From assembly GCA_963383645.1 (NCBI GenBank), contig OY726566.1, positions 99,873,802 through 99,937,801 of the forward strand: 64,000 nt of DNA, given 5' to 3'. Position numbers and translations under genes: made by a program. The DNA is from Muscardinus avellanarius (taxonomy: Eukaryota; Chordata; Mammalia; Rodentia; Gliridae). The number at the start of each line of letters is the position of its first letter. Position 1 is the stretch's first letter. Shown piece after piece: positions 33,853-46,109 of this stretch. The notes under the pieces are model-generated. The model did no database searches and had not been told where the DNA came from. It saw only the letters and a program-made list of their open reading frames with translations.

Positions 33853-34064
33853 TAGCCAGATGTGGTGGCTCAGGTCTGTAATGCTAGTACTTGGGCGGTT
33901 GAAATAGGAGGGTTGCAGGTTTAAAGCCGACCTCAGCAACCAAGAGAGGCCATTAGCAATTTGGTTAGACCCTGCTTCCAAATAAAAAATGAAATGGGCT
34001 AAGAGTATAGCTCAGAATTAGAATGCCCCAGGTTCAATCCCTAGCATCACCACACAAAAAAAGT
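33853..34064 (+). mobile_element. B1-dID SINE, old
   Basis: gccagatgtggtggctcagg to ccctagcatcaccac; flanks tacaggtca and tataggtca. Confidence 0.87.
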
Positions 34065-34371
34065 ATAGGTCACAATCTAGGACTTGCAACTGACATCAAA
34101 AGTGGGGGCCATTCTTGTAGGACTTAGCCTTTAATCTGTGAGGCCTCTACCAACTATAGGCAGTGTCAGAACTTATTTAAATATTAAGGTAACCTACCAG
34201 AGACTGGGAAGGGCAGGAGGATGAGGAGAAACTCAATAAAGGGCACCAAAACAAAGTGGAGCAATTACTTATATTTCTTCTTTAGCAAGTAGGATAACTA
34301 TTGGGTAAAACCATCTATATTTCAAAATGACTAAAATAGGAAATTTCCCCACATAAAAATGATTTAGAATC

Positions 34372-34790
34372 TGGGTGTGGTGGCACACACTTGTAACCCC
34401 AGTGCTTGGGAGGCTGAGTCAGGAGGATTGTAATTTGTGAACAGCCTCAGCTACTTAGTGAGGCCCTTTGCAACTCAGTGAGACCCTATTTCAAAATAAT
34501 AAAAAATAGCTGGGCGTGGTGGTGCACACTTGTAATCCCAGGGCTTGGGAGGCTAAGACAGGAGGATCGCACAGGTTCAAAGCCAGCCTCGGCTACTTAG
34601 TGAGGCTCTCAGCAACCTAGTGAGACCCTGTTTCCAAATAAAGTATAAAATAGGTCTGGGAATATAGAAAAGCCCCTGGGTTCCACCCCCAGTACCACAA
34701 AAATAAAAATAAATAAATAAATAAATAAATGAGCTGGGAGTATATCTTGGAGGTAGAATGACCCTGGGTTCCATTCATTCCCAGTATTGC
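34372..34790 (+). mobile_element. Outer B1-dID SINE split by a second SINE
   Basis: B1 half 34372-34505 (ctgggtgtggtggcacacac to ttcaaaataataaaaa), ID-like half 34730-34790 (gagctgggagtatatcttgg). The break is again in the linker. Confidence 0.88.
34508..34729 (+). mobile_element. Inner B1-dID SINE (type II)
   Basis: gctgggcgtggtggtgcaca to ccccagtaccac with an (AAAT)n tail. Confidence 0.92.
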
Positions 34791-34825
34791 AAAAAAAAAA
34801 ATTAATTAATTAAAAAAAATGAGAG

Positions 34826-35035
34826 CCGGGCGTGGTGGCGCATGCTTGTAATCCCCGCACTTGGGAGGCTGAGACAGGAGGATCGCACAGGTTCGAAGCC
34901 AGCCTCAGCTACTTAGTGAGGCTTTCAGCAACTTAGTGAGACCCTGTTTCCAAAAAAAAAAAAAAAAGTCTGGGAGTATAGCCTGGAGGTAGAAAGCCTC
35001 TGGGTTCAACCCCAGTACCACCAAAAAAACTCCCA
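34826..35035 (+). mobile_element. B1-dID SINE (type II)
   Basis: gccgggcgtggtggcgcatg to ccccagtaccacc. Confidence 0.93.
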
Positions 35036-35156
35036 AAAAACAAAGAAAAAACACATGATGAAGAGATGGAAATGCTTATTGCCCTGATTTGATGATTATA
35101 TACTGAATTAACATAATGTACCTCATAAAAATATATACATATTATGTCACAATTAA

Positions 35157-35378
35157 AATTTTTTAAATTGGGCCGGGCGTGGTGGCGCACGCTTGTAATC
35201 CCTGCGCTTGGGAGGCGGAGACAGGAGAATTGCGCAGGTTCGAAGCCAGCCATGCATGCTGGCTTAGGAGACCCTGTTTCCAAATAAAAATGTAAAAAAT
35301 AGGCCTGGGAGTGTAGCCCGGAGGTAGAAGGGCTTCCAGGAACCCCAGTACCACCAAAAAAAATTTTTAAATTGTAAG
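35157..35378 (+). mobile_element. B1-dID SINE, short (type I), with target duplication
   Basis: gccgggcgtggtggcgcacg to ccccagtaccacc plus an A-run; flanks tttttaaattg on both sides. Inserted in the ancient LTR-like repeat. Confidence 0.93.
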
Positions 35379-35469
35379 ATACCCAGTTTATATCTTCAGG
35401 GAACTAGGGAATTGCTTGGTGGGAGAAAAACGTTCCCATACCTCTGGTCACAGAAGTGCATTTTTAAAA

Positions 35470-35675
35470 TTTTTTGTGCACGGGGGGATTGAAACCAGAG
35501 GCTAGGTTCTACCTCCGAGCTACACTCCCAGCCCTATTTTTTATTCTTTATTTTGAAAACGAGTCTTGCTAAATTGCTGAGGGCCTCGCTAAGTAGCTGA
35601 GGCTGGCCGCAAATCTGCAATCCTCCTGGTCTCATTCTCCCAAGTACTGGGATTACAAGCGTGCACCACCATGTA
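35470..35675 (-). mobile_element. B1-dID SINE
   Basis: gggggattgaaaccagaggc to gcgtgcaccaccatg. Confidence 0.88.
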
Positions 35676-36106
35676 TTATGTTGAGATCATGAGAGGAGAA
35701 ATTGGTTTTTTTTCCCTGCCATGCACAGATACACATTAAAGGGTACATGGGTTGAGGAAAAGTCTGGTATACTCCAGATGGAAAGAGATTATTATTTTAT
35801 TCCTTTGTAGATTAGCTTTTACTTCTTTCCTCACTGGATTTTTCTGAGTTCTACTCATCTTTCTCATTCTTGCATTCATTCAGATCTCCCAGACAGAAAT
35901 TTTATTTTGTTAACTAAACAATTTTCAGAGCTTTATCATGCAATAACCGAGATACACCATTTACTCCCTACATACAGAAAAGGAACTGACAGTGCCTCCT
36001 TGTCGAACAACTCCAAGAGGCTTCAATCACAGTTTAATGGATATGTGCAATATAGTACAGGGACTCAGAAGCTCATTATAAGAGGTCTTAAAATAATCTG
36101 ATCAGC

Positions 36107-36515
36107 GGGGCATGGTGGCCCACGCTTGTAATCCCAGCATTCGGGAGGCTGAGACAGGAGGATCTGGGTTCACAAACAGCCTCAGCTATTTGGTGAGACC
36201 CTTTTTCAAAATAAAGAAAAAAAACCAGGGCTGAGGCCGGGCGTGGTGGCGCACGCTTGTAATTCCAGCGCTTGGGAGGCTGAGACAGGAGGATCGCACA
36301 GGTTTGAAGCCAGCCTCAGCTACTTAGTGAGGCTCTCAGCAACTTAGTGAGACCCTGTTTCCAAATAAATTATAAAATAGGGCTGGGGGTGTAACCCGGA
36401 GGTAGAACACCCCTAGGTTCCATCCCCAGTAACTGCCCCCCACAACACACACACAGGGCTGGGGGTGTGGCTTGGAGGTAGAATGCCCCTAAGTTTCATT
36501 CCCAGAACTGGAAGG
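36107..36515 (+). mobile_element. Outer B1-dID SINE split by a second SINE
   Basis: B1 half 36107-36230 (ggggcatggtggcccacgc), ID-like half 36457-36515 (ggctgggggtgtggcttgg to cattcccagaactgg). The break is in the linker. Confidence 0.88.
36236..36455 (+). mobile_element. Inner B1-dID SINE (type II)
   Basis: gccgggcgtggtggcgcacg to ccatccccagtaactgc. Confidence 0.92.
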
Positions 36516-36560
36516 AAAAAAAAATCTGACCAGCATTTAAATTTTTTTTTTTTTTTTTTT

Positions 36561-36775
36561 AGCCAGGCGTGGTGGCACATGCTTGGGAGGCAGAGACAGG
36601 AGGATCGCACAGGTTTGAAGCCAGCCGTGCTGGCTTAAGAGACTCTGTTTCCAAATAAAAAAGTAGTATAAAATAGGTCTGGGAGTGTAGCCTAGAGGTG
36701 GAAGGGCTTCCAAGAACCCCAGTACCACCAAAAAATAAAAAATAAATAAAATAAAATAAATTTAGAACTTTAAGA
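36561..36775 (+). mobile_element. B1-dID SINE, short (type I), small internal deletion
   Basis: gccaggcgtggtggcacatg runs directly into cttgggaggcagagacagg, missing the usual taatccccgc; ends ccccagtaccacc. Confidence 0.9.
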
Positions 36776-37002
36776 GGGTGTGGTAACCCACACTTGTAAT
36801 ACCAGTAATTGAGTGGCTGAGGCATGAGAATTTCAGGGTCACAGCCAACCTTAGCTACTTAGTGAGGCCCTCTGCAACTCAGTGAAACCCCATTTCAAAA
36901 TAAAGAATAAAAAAATAGTGCTGGGAGTGTAGCTCGGAGGTAGAATGCCCCTGAGTTCAATCCCCAGTTCTGCAAAAATAAACAAACAAACAAACAATAA
37001 AA
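36776..37002 (+). mobile_element. B1-dID SINE
   Basis: gtgtggtaacccacacttg to ccccagttctgc with an (AAAC)n tail. Confidence 0.87.
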
Positions 37003-37396
37003 TTAAAAAGTTTAGAGCGTCAATGTTTTAGCTGGGTCTAGTTCATTTTGATTCTTTGCATGATTCATAAGTAACATACACTTTTTGACAGACTCATATT
37101 TAAATTATCTGCCTGATTCCTAAAGACATACGACTCTGTCCTACGACCAGGATACTTTTGATTAACTATGACTGCGATGACTGACTACAAGGCAAATTCT
37201 CCTGTCTGTAACTGTAACTAAGCTTTATGCTTCTTTGCTAAGAAGACCAACTCCCTTATGGATCTGGCTACTAGTATTTAGTTTGGTTTTCTATTTTGAC
37301 TTATTCATTTATTCAGGTCATGTATTTTATATCTTTCACAAATTTTTACAAAATTTGGTCCTCTGACAGAATTCTATGCTGTTTATTCATTTTATT

Positions 37397-37566
37397 TATT
37401 TTTGATATTGGGGATTGAACCCAGGGATGTTCTACCTCTGAGCTACATCCCTGGCCCTATCATATTTTTTGTTTTGAAACAGTATCTTACTAAATTGCAG
37501 AGAGCTTTGCTAAGTTGCTGAGGCTATCCACAAAACTATTACAGGTATGTTCTACCATGCTCGACT
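37397..37566 (-). mobile_element. B1-dID SINE, internally deleted
   Basis: gatattggggattgaaccc, then gaggctatccacaaaact joins directly to attacaggtatgttctacc. Confidence 0.8.
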
Positions 37567-37844
37567 AGTTTAATTCTTTTTTATATCTTTACTGTATTTC
37601 AAAGAAATTTTTGGAGAGAAAAAAAGTAGGCAAATGCTTACTCTGCAATCTTGAACTACAAATCTAAATCCTTCTTTAAAAAAGTAACCTAATTTTGGTA
37701 CTTGATTCCATTTACTACTAGCAAGCTATTTCCCTCTGTTCTCAATTTCAGGATAAACAGATATAGATATGGATTTTGAATGTGAAGGGTTCGCTATCAC
37801 AATTTTACTTAGAAAATTAATTATCCTGATTAAGACAATATATC

Positions 37845-37905
37845 TAAAGAACTTAGCATAGAACTTTGAACAGAGCATAGTAAATGCTTAAGTGGTAACC
37901 AATGA
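37845..37905 (+). mobile_element. MIR 3' end fragment
   Basis: gaacagagcatagtaaatgc matches the usual MIR 3' pattern; short and diverged. Confidence 0.4.
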
Positions 37906-38629
37906 TACTAATAAGAATTGAATGGAAAAGGGAGAAGAATGCTGGCGGTTAGGAAAGAAGAGTTTCATAGTAAAGGGAGAATAAGGGAATGATGTCCTTC
38001 AAAGAGTTTAACACCACAGACCCATTTATTGGCTATAAGCATTCCTAAAAGTTCATGATATGTAGTTTTTCAGAGTGTGGGAAATGAATAATTAAGCTAA
38101 GAGTATAATGGATAAGAACACATAAATTATTTAATATAAATCTCACCAGGATTATTAATGTAAGATAATTGCCTAGCAGTTTTTTATTTTTTATCATTTT
38201 TGAAAAGTCTCAATTGTCTTTATTGCTCTTTAAAGAAAGCAAGCTTTAGTGGTAGTATTTCAAATTTAAGGATTCTCTAAGACTCCCTCATACATATGAT
38301 TACTTATCTTAATCACTTATTTTAAATAACTTAATTGGAAATCTGAAAGGCTACCTCTAACAACTCCAATTTTATGTGGTTTATATCCACAAACTCACTC
38401 CTATAGTTTAGCAGAGCCTAGACAGTGGAAGAACACTATGGTGTAGAGGAGAGAAAGGCATGGAACGTAAGAACGTATTTCCCACTTTCTGCTTTTATAT
38501 AAGTACAGGCAATAAAGAACTAATTTAAGACCTACTGGGGATGGGATGATTTGCCACAGGTTGTTTCATAACGCAGGTTGCTTCAAAGACAGTAGAATTT
38601 ATATTCACAAATAATTCACATGTAACTTG

Positions 38630-38872
38630 ACCTTATATTCCTTTTTTTGGTGTGTATATATAGTACTGGGGATTGAACCCAGGGGCATTCTATCTCTGAG
38701 CTACAGCCCTAGACTGTTATATATTTTTTATTTTGAAACAGGTCTCACTAAGTTGCTGAGTGTCTAACTATGTTGCTGAGGCAGTCCTCCAACCTGTGAT
38801 CCTTCTGCCTTAGCCTCACAAATACTGGGATTAGAGGTGTGTACCACCATGCCTGGCTCCTTATACTCCTCT
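38630..38872 (-). mobile_element. B1-dID SINE with target duplication
   Basis: tagtactggggattgaaccc to gtgtaccaccatgcctggc; flanks ccttatattcct and ccttatactcct. Confidence 0.92.
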
Positions 38873-39125
38873 ATTAAGGAGGCATATATGAAAAGATGTT
38901 GCTTGGAAATTCCCCATCTAATTATGGAGATAATTTCAATTTCATTCATTTTACATAACAAAAGAGAAAGGGTACAACTAAATTTGTTTAATAAGTTGAT
39001 CTGCAAAATGAATAATCTAAAGTTGGTTTTATTATAGGCAACTCTTCTTTGTTTGTGGAAAGAGGGGTAAGTAAGCATGAATGCATCCCTGATAATAAAC
39101 AATCCCTTTAGGAAGCTGTATTTCT

Positions 39126-39312
39126 GCTAGGCATGGTGGCGCATGCTTGTAATCTCATTACTTGGGAAGCTGAGACAAGAAGATCACAGGTTCCAGGACA
39201 GCCTCAGCAAGTAGTGAGACTCTCATCAATTTAGTGAAATAAAAACAAAATATGGCTGGGAGTGTGGCTAAGAGGTAGAACACCCCTGAGTTCAATTCCC
39301 AGTACAGCAGAA
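39126..39312 (+). mobile_element. B1-dID SINE
   Basis: gctaggcatggtggcgcatg to ttcaattcccagtacagcag; its tail runs into a GGA array. Confidence 0.88.
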
Positions 39313-39381
39313 GGAGGAGAGGAGGAGGAGGAGGAGGAGGAGGAGGAGGAGGAGGAGGAGGAGGAGGAGGAGGAGGAGGAA
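39311..39381 (+). repeat. (GGA)n purine array
   Basis: About 70 bases of uninterrupted G/A, mainly GGA units, at the SINE tail. Confidence 0.97.
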
Positions 39382-39477
39382 TGATGATGGAGATGGAGAT
39401 ACTGATGTATTCCCCCTAAGTAAGCTCAAACTTGATAGCCTAATATTTGGCAACTCTGTTAGAATTTAGTCTGATCT

Positions 39478-39491
39478 CCAATGTAGGATTC

Positions 39492-39543
<52 letters not shown>

Positions 39544-39757
39544 TTCTGGGGGTGGAACCCAGGGGTTTTTCTACCTCTGGGCTATACTCCCAGACCTATT
39601 TTATACTTTATCTGGAAACAGGGTCTCACTAAGTTACTGAGAGCCTCACTAAGTAGCTGAGGCTGGTTTCGAACCTGTGCGATCCTCCTGTCTCAGCCTT
39701 CCAAGTGCTGGGATTACAAGCGTGCACCACCACGCCCGGCTCCAATGGAGGATTCTA
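39478..39757 (-). mobile_element. B1-dID SINE (type II) with (GT)n tail and target duplication
   Basis: (GT)n at 39493-39542, then ggttctgggggtggaaccc to gtgcaccaccacgcccggc; flanks ccaatgtaggattct and ccaatggaggattct. Confidence 0.93.
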
Positions 39758-40395
39758 ATTTTACTTTTTTTGGGGTGGACACTAAGCAGTATCAGTTGTA
39801 CTTTTAATTTCTGTTGTCTGAGGAGAAAAAAAAAAACCTTTGACTTCAGGTGATTTGGAATTTTTTTATTATGTTAAAAGCAACTATATATATTAAAAAG
39901 AGTGATGTTTATATACATTATTTATTAAGTTTGCTGATAATATTTGCTTTACTTGAGGATTCTAGGTCATCCAAAATAATTCTGTAGATTTCTCTGCCTT
40001 AAATGTTACTTAGAGGGTACACTGTTCCAATAATGGTATTAATAATCAACAACCAGAATTATGTAGAGAAGAGGAAAATATCAAGCATAATGAAAACTCA
40101 ACATTTGATAATAACTCAGAATGGGATTTAAGAGAGAAGAAAGAATCTTACCTGATATATATTAAATACAAACAAGCACAAGTGTTAAAATTCTGATTCT
40201 TAAAGGGTGCTTGGACGAAAGTGTCATTCAAGTTTAGTAGGTAGGTTAAATATCAAATCTGACAATATGATTTCTTACAAATAAGGAACATAGACTCTGG
40301 CACCAAATAATTATGTCTTTTTCATTTTTGTTTGAAATGGTTGATTCCATTTGCATGAGCTCTGAATATGATCTAATAACATCAAATTCCAACTA

Positions 40396-40722
<327 letters not shown>

Positions 40723-41057
40723 CTATAAAATAAAGTAGACTCATATTGAATATGGACTTTGTCCTGACATAAACTAAGGAAAATATGAAATTTCAGTCAT
40801 TGGTTTTATAATCTCCTTATATTATAGTTAACAGGATATTATAAGTTACAAAATAAGTGCTGAAAATGCTATAAATATTTTCGCTTTTAAACTTTAAATT
40901 GTTATAAGACACTAGTATGTTATACTGAGAAACTTTATTTATATATATATGTAATGTCTATGATGGCCCATGAATAGACATACCAACCAAACCACACGAA
41001 AAGCTGCCTCCCCTTCCATTACATTTTATTTTCCATAAAGTTGTAGGATGTAAAGTT

Positions 41058-41072
41058 TCTCTCTCTCTCTCA

Positions 41073-41120
<48 letters not shown>
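41058..41120 (+). repeat. (TC)n-(AC)n microsatellite
   Basis: ctctctctctct followed by about 22 AC units. Confidence 0.96.
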
Positions 41121-41123
<3 letters not shown>

Positions 41124-41128
41124 CAGGC

Positions 41129-41320
41129 TGAGGGAGGCTGAGACAGGAGGACCCTGGTTCATGGACAGCTTCAGCTACTACTTAGTGAGATCCTGTTTCA
41201 AAATAAAGAATAAAAAATAGGGCTGGGGTATAGCTTGGAGGTATATTGCCCCTGGGCTCCATCTCCAGTACCGCAAGAAAAAAAAAAAAAAAAGAAAAAA
41301 GAAAAAAGGGGGAAAAAAAA
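41129..41320 (+). mobile_element. B1-dID SINE, 5' truncated
   Basis: Begins within the B1 half (gggaggctgagacaggagg) and ends ctccagtaccgc plus an A-rich tail. It directly follows the AC array. Confidence 0.87.
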
Positions 41321-41499
41321 GAACAGGTTGAAAGGGAAATGAGGTTTTAACAGAGATTTGTCAGAACACAACACTGAGGTACACAGTGCCACATGTCATT
41401 GTTAGCACCAAAACCTCCTCAGTAGGGCTTATAAGATGGTAACTGCCGCCACCTTTCTGAAATAACGATCAGTTAAAATACTTTATTTTTCATACATTT

Positions 41500-41625
41500 T
41501 TAAACCCAGGGATGCTTTATCACTACATCCTCAGTCCTTTTTAATTTGGAGACAGGTTCTCACAAAGTTGCCCAGGCTGGCCTCCGAATTTCCCTCTTCC
41601 TGCCTCTGCATCCTGAGCAGCTTAA
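41500..41625 (-). mobile_element. SINE relic
   Basis: taaacccagggatgctttat to cctcttcctgcctctgc; very diverged. Confidence 0.55.
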
Positions 41626-41689
41626 AACCTATTTTCTTTTCTTTTACTTTAGTCTTTATTTATTTGGTGGTTTTATTTATTCTGTTACT

Positions 41690-41822
41690 GAACCATATAC
41701 CCTGTTTTATTTTGAAACCAAGTCTTGCTAAATTATTGTGCATACATGCTGACTTCAAATCTATGATCCTATCTCAGCCATCCCAAATACTGGGATGATA
41801 GGTGTGTACTAGCGTGCTCAGG
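41690..41822 (-). mobile_element. SINE relic, B1 half
   Basis: ttttgaaaccaagtcttgct to ggtgtgtactagcgtgctc. Confidence 0.65.
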
Positions 41823-42149
41823 TTACCTTATTATTTTAAAAAATATTAAAATATAAAAGTACCATGAGTCTTTGATTACTTCCTTCCCCATAAAATACTG
41901 CTTAGAGAATAAGAACTGTATTTGAAAATGTGGTTTATGATCTCTCTGCAGGCAAGAAATTCTGGGGCCACTATTCATCAGTGTATCCTCAAAGTTTCAT
42001 TTTATTAAAGTTATCTGTTCAAATGACCATACAAGATATCAAATTCTAAAGGAACAGATAATACTGAAAGTAAAGAGAATGAATTGGAAAAATCTATGTC
42101 TACAGTTCCTTAAGTTAGTAATTATTTTAAGTATTATATATGAGAAGAA

Positions 42150-42352
42150 CATTTTGGGGGGAGGTTACTGGGGAATCTAGGGACATTCTACCTCTGAGCT
42201 CTGCCTCCAGCCCTACTTTATTGTTTATTTTCCTACAGGGACTAAGTTGTGAGAGTCTTGCTAAGTTGCTAGGGCTATTCTTGAACCTGTTATCTTCCTA
42301 TCTCAGCCTTCCAAGTGCTGGGATTCCAGGCATAAGCCACTATACCCAGCTT
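42150..42352 (-). mobile_element. B1-dID SINE, old
   Basis: ggggaatctagggacattct to gcataagccactatacccagc. Confidence 0.82.
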
Positions 42353-43311
42353 ACAAAGAACACTCTTGCTATCAGATGAAATTTGGAAGGAGAGAAGCCT
42401 AGAAAGGTTGGTACTTGAATTCTGTAACAAAGCAAGGAGGTAAGAACGTTAAGACACAAAGAAAAAACGATAGACCACTACAGCTGAGCATCACAGCCTG
42501 GGACAGAACAAGGGATCAATATGTATTTGCAGAATTTAGATGAAGACCAGGTGTACTGGAAAACAAATAGTAGGACTCGAAAGGTGGGAGAGAGACCAGA
42601 TTAAAATGTACATGCTATGCTCTAAAGTTTGAAATTCATTGTATAAGCAAAGGCAAATTATCAAAGGTAGAGATGAATAAAAGAGAAATTTCATTTCAAT
42701 AAAGGCTCCATGCCCTGATATGTTTACTATATATTATCATAAAACTTTGAAGGAAGGGGAGGTTGGAGATAGTAAAATAAACTACTGATGCAAGAGGTCT
42801 AAAATATATCAAATGCACTCTCTTTCTCTTTCTTTACAACTTGCTAATGGCCTTTTACTCTGATTCTAAATTTGTCCATAGTTGACTAGAGCATTAAAAA
42901 CAAATCAAGTTTGTCTAAGCTGTAATTCTGTTTAGATTTCAGTGCCAAAGGTAGTTAATTAAGGGCACCCCTCTCAATGATTATTTTATTGAGTTTTCAA
43001 TCATTCAAAAAATATATATTGAACATACATGTGCTTGGCACCATTTAGGACTCCTTCTTGCATAGAACAAATACTCTTATTTACTGTCATCGAAGCAATT
43101 ATAAAATGTTATTAATGTTAGCCTTAATTCCTGAAAATATACTTATTCCTCCATTGTGGATTCAAACTGTCATCTTAACACATTTATCAACAGCTCTTCC
43201 TTTTTTTAAGTATAGAACTAACTCTTCCACCACCTCTCTCAACTCTCAGAGCTGCTGTCACTACGGCACTTGGATCTTGACCTCACTATCTTTGCCGTAT
43301 TCAATATAGAC

Positions 43312-43312
<1 letters not shown>

Positions 43313-43352
<40 letters not shown>
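43313..43352 (+). repeat. (GT)n microsatellite
   Basis: About 19 GT units; followed by tgctatgcccaactt, which may be the last bases of a minus-strand B1 half. Confidence 0.95.
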
Positions 43353-43353
<1 letters not shown>

Positions 43354-43865
43354 GCTATGCCCAACTTAGTCTTTTAAATTTTCCTTTGGATCCTAACTTC
43401 ATCCCCAAACCTTTAATTCACTCTGAAAATAACATTCCCTTCAACTTTACTCTGAAGACCAAACTCATCAAATGAAAGCTTCCCCTACTTCTTTGTCCAA
43501 ACAATTCTCCAAATTGTACCCATCCCCCTTCTACTCTTAATTTAATGCTAACACTGCTTAGAACCTCTAACTATGGTGACCTTGGCCAATTATTATCCCT
43601 CCTTTAATCTTTCAATTTCTCTTTTCCTGTTTTCTAACTCTATAAATAAGAGCAAGGCAGTCCCACATAAACACACACTTCAACCACCAAAACAAAAATT
43701 CCTTTGGTTTTTTAAAATAGTGCATACCAGATATTTCTTCATGATGCAACTTCTCAAAACCCCCATTCTCATTTCTCAAATTTAATTCTAAGCTCTCTTT
43801 GATAAAGACCAAAAGAAATATCCTTTATCTCCGTTAGATAATAAATTAATTATCTAAATCATTAA

Positions 43866-44092
43866 TCAATTTTTTTTCTTTTCTTTTTTGCAGTACTGGG
43901 GATTAAACTCAGGGACATTCTATCTCTAAGCCACACCTCTCAGCCCTATTTTTTATTCTTTATTTTGAAACAGGGTCTCATTAAGTTGCAGAGGACCTCA
44001 CTAAGTAGCTGAGGCTGGCCGCAAACCTGAGATTCTCCTGTCTCAACCTCCCAAGTACTAGGATTACAAGGGTGCACTACCATGCCCAGCTT
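43866..44092 (-). mobile_element. B1-dID SINE
   Basis: gcagtactggggattaaact to gtgcactaccatgcccagc; ttaatca on both sides. Confidence 0.91.
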
Positions 44093-44134
44093 AATCACTT
44101 TTTATATAGCTAATTTTTTATTTCTGAAAATAAT

Positions 44135-44228
44135 TTCATGAGGATTAAACTAGATAATACAAGTAAAACAAAGATTATTGCAGGGATTATCATGTAGCCA
44201 AATTTCAATAAATATTCCTGTTGTAATA
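44135..44228 (+). mobile_element. MIR 3' half
   Basis: catgaggattaaactagata, then 'aatttcaataaatattcctg' fits the MIR 3' end. Confidence 0.5.
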
Positions 44229-44399
44229 ATCAGTAATAGTAAAAAAAGTACTAGCAATTCTTGTTATAGTTACTATTGTTACTACTAGAATACTAGGTTG
44301 AGTTATTGAGAAGATTCTATTAAACTCTAAGCTAGTTGAGGCACAGATGGCATCTCATTTATTTTTCAATGAAAAGTAAGTTAAGTAAGACTTAACATT

Positions 44400-44533
44400 A
44401 TTAGTTTAACAATACTCCCCAAGTTGATCTACAGATTCAATGTAATCCTTATCAAAATCTCAATTTGCTTTTACAGAAACAAACTGATCTTAAAATTTAC
44501 ATGACAGTGAAAAGAAGGCAGAGTAAGAACAAC
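44400..44533 (+). mobile_element. L1 ORF2 fragment
   Basis: gttgatctacagattcaatg, 'aatccttatcaaaatctcaa' and acatgacagtgaaaagaag follow the conserved L1 ORF2 stretch; not open. Confidence 0.65.
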
Positions 44534-44534
44534 A

Positions 44535-44573
44535 AATGCTAGGATTACAAGCATGTGCTACTACACCTTGCTC
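44535..44573 (-). mobile_element. B1 5' end fragment
   Basis: aaatgctaggattacaagca to 'gtgctactacaccttgc' only. Confidence 0.65.
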
Positions 44574-45332
44574 AAGAGGATTTTTGATGGTGATGATATA
44601 AGTAATTTCTCTGTTTTATTACAAGGAAGAGAAAAGACATAGGTAGTTAGTAAATTATTTTCCTATAGAAACATCAAAGGGGTTTCTATTGAAATAACAG
44701 AAATAAAACAACTATAGGACAATTTCTACTTGCGAGTGCACAAACTAACCCAAAGGAAAACTAACACTAGATAAAATCTGGCTCTAGCCTTTTATTTCAG
44801 GACACATGAAGCACAGTCAAGAGGTGTAGGGTTAACGGTGATCTCATTCTGGTCAATAAGATATAAAAGGAAGACTTACAGGGACTTTGGAGAGTTTCTT
44901 TTTAGTTAGCACTCTGTATACATGAGAATTATTTTCTTTCCTTTTTGCAGAAAGAGTTTTATGAGGAAGTGATTCTCAAATCTGCTGCAGCCTTGACAAA
45001 AAAATCTGAAGGGCCGTAGAGATCCAATCCTGAGTCTGACAACTTTGAATTTACAATCAATCTTGGAATAATTTACCTCATCCTTCTTGTTATAAAAAAG
45101 GAAAATAAAAGACTTCTTTTGGTGATGTTATTGGAGGTTTTTGTTTCTTGCAGCTAAAAGTACTGTTAATTCCTACAGATCTGAATTTATTCTCTAATGT
45201 TCTGATCTTTCCTCTAATATTTTCTATGTTTTTATTTGGCTTTCTGAAACATTTATCTTCAACATTTAGTTGTCATCCAAATTTATTTATTTATACTCCT
45301 GACATATCTATCTATCTATATTGCTTAGAAAC

Positions 45333-45336
<4 letters not shown>

Positions 45337-45379
<43 letters not shown>

Positions 45380-45392
45380 ACACACGCACGCG
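45337..45392 (+). repeat. (AC)n microsatellite
   Basis: About 25 AC units with a short AC/GC end; preceded by a few tatc units. Confidence 0.96.
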
Positions 45393-45599
45393 CGCGGTTT
45401 TTTCCTGCTATAGTATTTTTAGTTTCCAAGAGCTCTTTCTTATTCTGTTACTTTTCCTTCCTGAGAGCAACAACGAAACAAGAATGGATTCACTCTATCC
45501 TCCCTCTCAGCTTTGATGTTAATTATAGTTATCTCCAAGTTTTTTTCTATTCTCTGCACTGTTTAGGCATTTCTATGATCTTTTGTTGTTGTTTGTTTG

Positions 45600-46029
45600 T
45601 TTGTTTGCAGTACTAAGGATTCAACCAGGGGCATTCTACCTCTGAGCTACAATCCCAGGCCTATTTTTAACTTTTTTTTTTGGTGGTACTGGGGGTGGAA
45701 CCCAGGGGCTTTCTACCCCCTTTTGACTCCTAGACCTATTTTTATATTTTATTTGGAAAAAGGGTCTCACTAAGTTGCTGAGAGCCTCACTCAGTAGCTG
45801 AGGCTGGCTTTGAACCTGCGCAATCCTCCTGTCTCAGCCTCCCAAGCGCGGGATTACAAGCGTGTGCCACCACACCCAGCTCCTATTTTTAACCCTTTAT
45901 TTTCAAACAGGATCTCACTAAGTTGTAGAGAACCTCACTAAGTAGCTGAGGCTGGCCACAAACCCAAGACCCTCCTGTCTCAGTCTCCCAAGTACTGGGA
46001 TTACAAGTATGCACCACCATGCCTGGCTC
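45600..46029 (-). mobile_element. Outer B1-dID SINE split by a second SINE
   Basis: ID-like half 45608-45671 (cagtactaaggattcaacc), B1 half 45882-46029. The perfect 12-bp repeat cctatttttaac (45660-45671 and 45882-45893) marks the break in the linker. Confidence 0.9.
45672..45881 (-). mobile_element. Inner B1-dID SINE (type II)
   Basis: ggtggtactgggggtggaac to gtgccaccacacccagc. Confidence 0.93.
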
Positions 46030-46109
46030 TAAGATCATTTTTACTTTTCTTTCCTGTTAAAAAATTTCCTCAGATATATGATTAATCTTAGCTATTCATT
46101 CATTTTTAA

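Larger units (their letters stand above)
33165..35460 (+). mobile_element. Ancient LTR-like repeat broken up by SINEs
   Basis: Pieces at 33165-33505 (ccataaaaatcccaaaaaac, cagggttcagagagcttcc, tggaagctccaggccccttc), 33764-33850 (tatagccagctggtcagaaa), 34065-34180 (gacatcaaaagtgggggcc) and 35367-35460 (ggaattgcttggtgggag) follow the order of one old mammalian repeat that I remember as LTR-like but cannot name. Five SINE insertions separate them. Confidence 0.45.

Noticed and set aside
43058..43309. 83-aa plus frame
   Set aside because: No similarity recognised, no promoter or splice context; AT-rich chance frame.
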